DNA of 6,246 bases, taken from DATKDU01 sp035512595 (GTDB lineage Bacteria; Planctomycetota; Planctomycetia; Pirellulales; Pirellulaceae). The notes beneath the pieces were generated by a model, which did not search any database, was not told where the DNA came from, and worked only from the letters and a program-made list of their open reading frames with translations. The stretch is taken from assembly GCA_035512595.1 (NCBI GenBank), contig DATKDU010000391.1, positions 1 through 6,246 of the forward strand, written 5' to 3'. This document shows positions 5,481 to 6,246 of the stretch, one piece after another. The stretch's first letter is position 1. Every line of letters begins with the position of its first letter. A program made the translations under genes and the position numbers.

Positions 5481-5580
5481 GACAGGAAAATGGGGGACAG
5501 GAAAATGAATGACGGGAAAGGGTGCTCACTTCGTCCCGTATCTTCCTGTCGGATATTTTCCTGTCCAGCATTGCCCTGTC
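5481..5580. repeat. 100-bp palindrome made of 15-bp units
   Basis: On the plus strand, units starting GACAGGAAAATG lie at 5481 and 5496, with a diverged GACGGGAAAGGG at 5511. On the minus strand, the matching units start at 5580 (GACAGGGCAATG), 5565 (GACAGGAAAATA) and 5550 (GACAGGAAGATA), with a poor fourth (GACGAAG) at 5535. All spacings are exactly 15 and the two arms are symmetric about 5530/5531. The best pairing is GGACAGGAAAAT (5495-5506) with ATTTTCCTGTCC (5555-5566). The element fills most of the gap between two minus-strand genes. It could act as a terminator or mRNA-processing hairpin, or be a dispersed repeat. Confidence 0.75.
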
Positions 5581-5595
5581 CCTTCCGATCACCGG

Positions 5596-6246
5596 CTAGA
5601 ACTTTCCATCCTGAACCTGGAACTTCGTCGGTTTGCCGAGCGTTCGGCCGCCGCGCTTTAGCCAGTGGCAGGTCATGTCGAGCAGGTCGTCGGTGGTCAA
5701 CTCGGGCGAACCGAAGAGCTCATGGCAGCGGGAAGCGTCGCTCAGGAGCGACCTTGTTCCTTCCGGCTCGCGAAAATTCGGCTCGATCCCCAGCCGTTTG
5801 GCAAGCTCGGTCGCCAGCTCGCGTACGCGGAGCGTTTCCAGGCCGGTCAAATTGAGGATCGCGGCGGGCGAGGAGCAGAGTGAAAATGCCGCCAGTGCGA
5901 CCGCATTGGCATGCCCCTGCCAGACGATGTTCACCAGCGGCGTCGTCAGGTCGACAGGCTGTCCCGCGAGAATCTTCTGGGCGATATCGACCAGCACGCC
6001 GTACCGCGGCTCGACGGCATAGTTCAGCCGTAGGAGGCAAGCGAGCGTGCCGCGCTGGAGGCTGTTCCACTGGATCATCCGCTCGCGGCCCAATGCAGTG
6101 ACCGCATATTCGCCGATCGGGGCCGTCTGCGTATCCTCCGTTGGCAGCGGCTCATCCACGGTCGTGAACGGATAGACGTTCCCCGTGCTGAAGCAGACGA
6201 TTTTCGATTGGCGGAATTGCTCGGCCAGGAGTGCCGGCAGGAGCAC
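5596..6246 (-). CDS. Extended-SDR / NAD-dependent epimerase-like protein, C-terminal part (5' end outside window)
   Basis: 216 codons are visible; the first codon in the window is an internal GTG-encoded Val in an open frame, so the start and the NAD-binding GxxGxxG segment lie beyond the right edge. The visible part begins at the strand holding FSTGNVYPF, matching the S-x-x-V-Y block of epimerase/dehydratase SDRs. The catalytic block reads GEYAVTALGRERM: the tyrosine (Y47 of the fragment) is present, but the position of the usual YxxxK lysine is alanine (A51, codon at 6094-6096). The substrate domain follows, with LNLTGLETLRVRELATELAKRLG resembling the late conserved helix of this family. 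Sugar-nucleotide or related oxidoreductase chemistry is the family default, but loss of the lysine suggests altered or absent catalysis. The exact substrate is unknown. Confidence 0.8.
   Translation of the reverse strand: MLLPALLAEQFRQSKIVCFSTGNVYPFTTVDEPLPTEDTQTAPIGEYAVTALGRERMIQWNSLQRGTLACLLRLNYAVEPRYGVLVDIAQKILAGQPVDLTTPLVNIVWQGHANAVALAAFSLCSSPAAILNLTGLETLRVRELATELAKRLGIEPNFREPEGTRSLLSDASRCHELFGSPELTTDDLLDMTCHWLKRGGRTLGKPTKFQVQDGKF

Noticed and set aside
4991..5512. Plus-strand open frame of 173 codons
   Set aside because: It is antisense to the YkgJ-type gene, whose cysteine motifs are unmistakable on the other strand.

Overview
The window comes from a GC-rich bacterium. The gene repertoire and the style of the intergenic repeats (GTTCCCACGC-type palindromes, CCCTCTCCC/GGGAGAGGG hairpins, GACAGGAAAAT units, short GC-rich tandem repeats) suggest a planctomycete, perhaps of the Pirellulales. 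That assignment comes from general familiarity and was not computed.

Layout. Positions 1-762 (minus) hold the N-terminal two thirds or so of a cobalamin-binding-type radical SAM protein that runs off the left edge. Positions 763-2136 contain no convincing intact gene. This stretch is packed with palindromic and tandem repeats: two copies of an 80-100 bp palindromic element, a double hairpin, two elements with long inverted repeats, a 7-bp array, a 21-bp array, and a possible decayed scrap of a formylglycine-generating-enzyme-like gene. At 2137-3531 (plus) lies an MFS transporter of the LplT/Aas-associated type. Its 3' end overlaps the 3' end of a convergent OmpR/PhoB-type response regulator (3495-4202, minus). 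That regulator follows phoU (4220-4903, minus) with a 17-base gap, and the pair reads as a phosphate-signalling operon. A good -35/-10 pair lies upstream of phoU, overlapped by 11-bp-spaced heptamers resembling a Pho box. Next come a small YkgJ-type cysteine-cluster protein (5015-5440, minus, with a hairpin terminator), a 100-bp palindrome built of 15-bp units (5481-5580), and the C-terminal part of an extended-SDR/epimerase-like protein (5596-6246, minus) that enters from the right edge.

How the genes fit together. Only phoU and the response regulator form a clear functional unit, in which PhoU transmits phosphate-transport status and the regulator controls the Pho genes. The histidine kinase and the Pst transporter are not in the window. 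The radical SAM protein, the transporter, the cysteine-cluster protein and the epimerase have no evident shared pathway. I see no convincing evidence of a new multi-gene system. The most unusual material is non-coding: the 15-bp-period palindrome, the large inverted-repeat elements at 1444-1591 and 1720-1823, and the Pho-box-like array.
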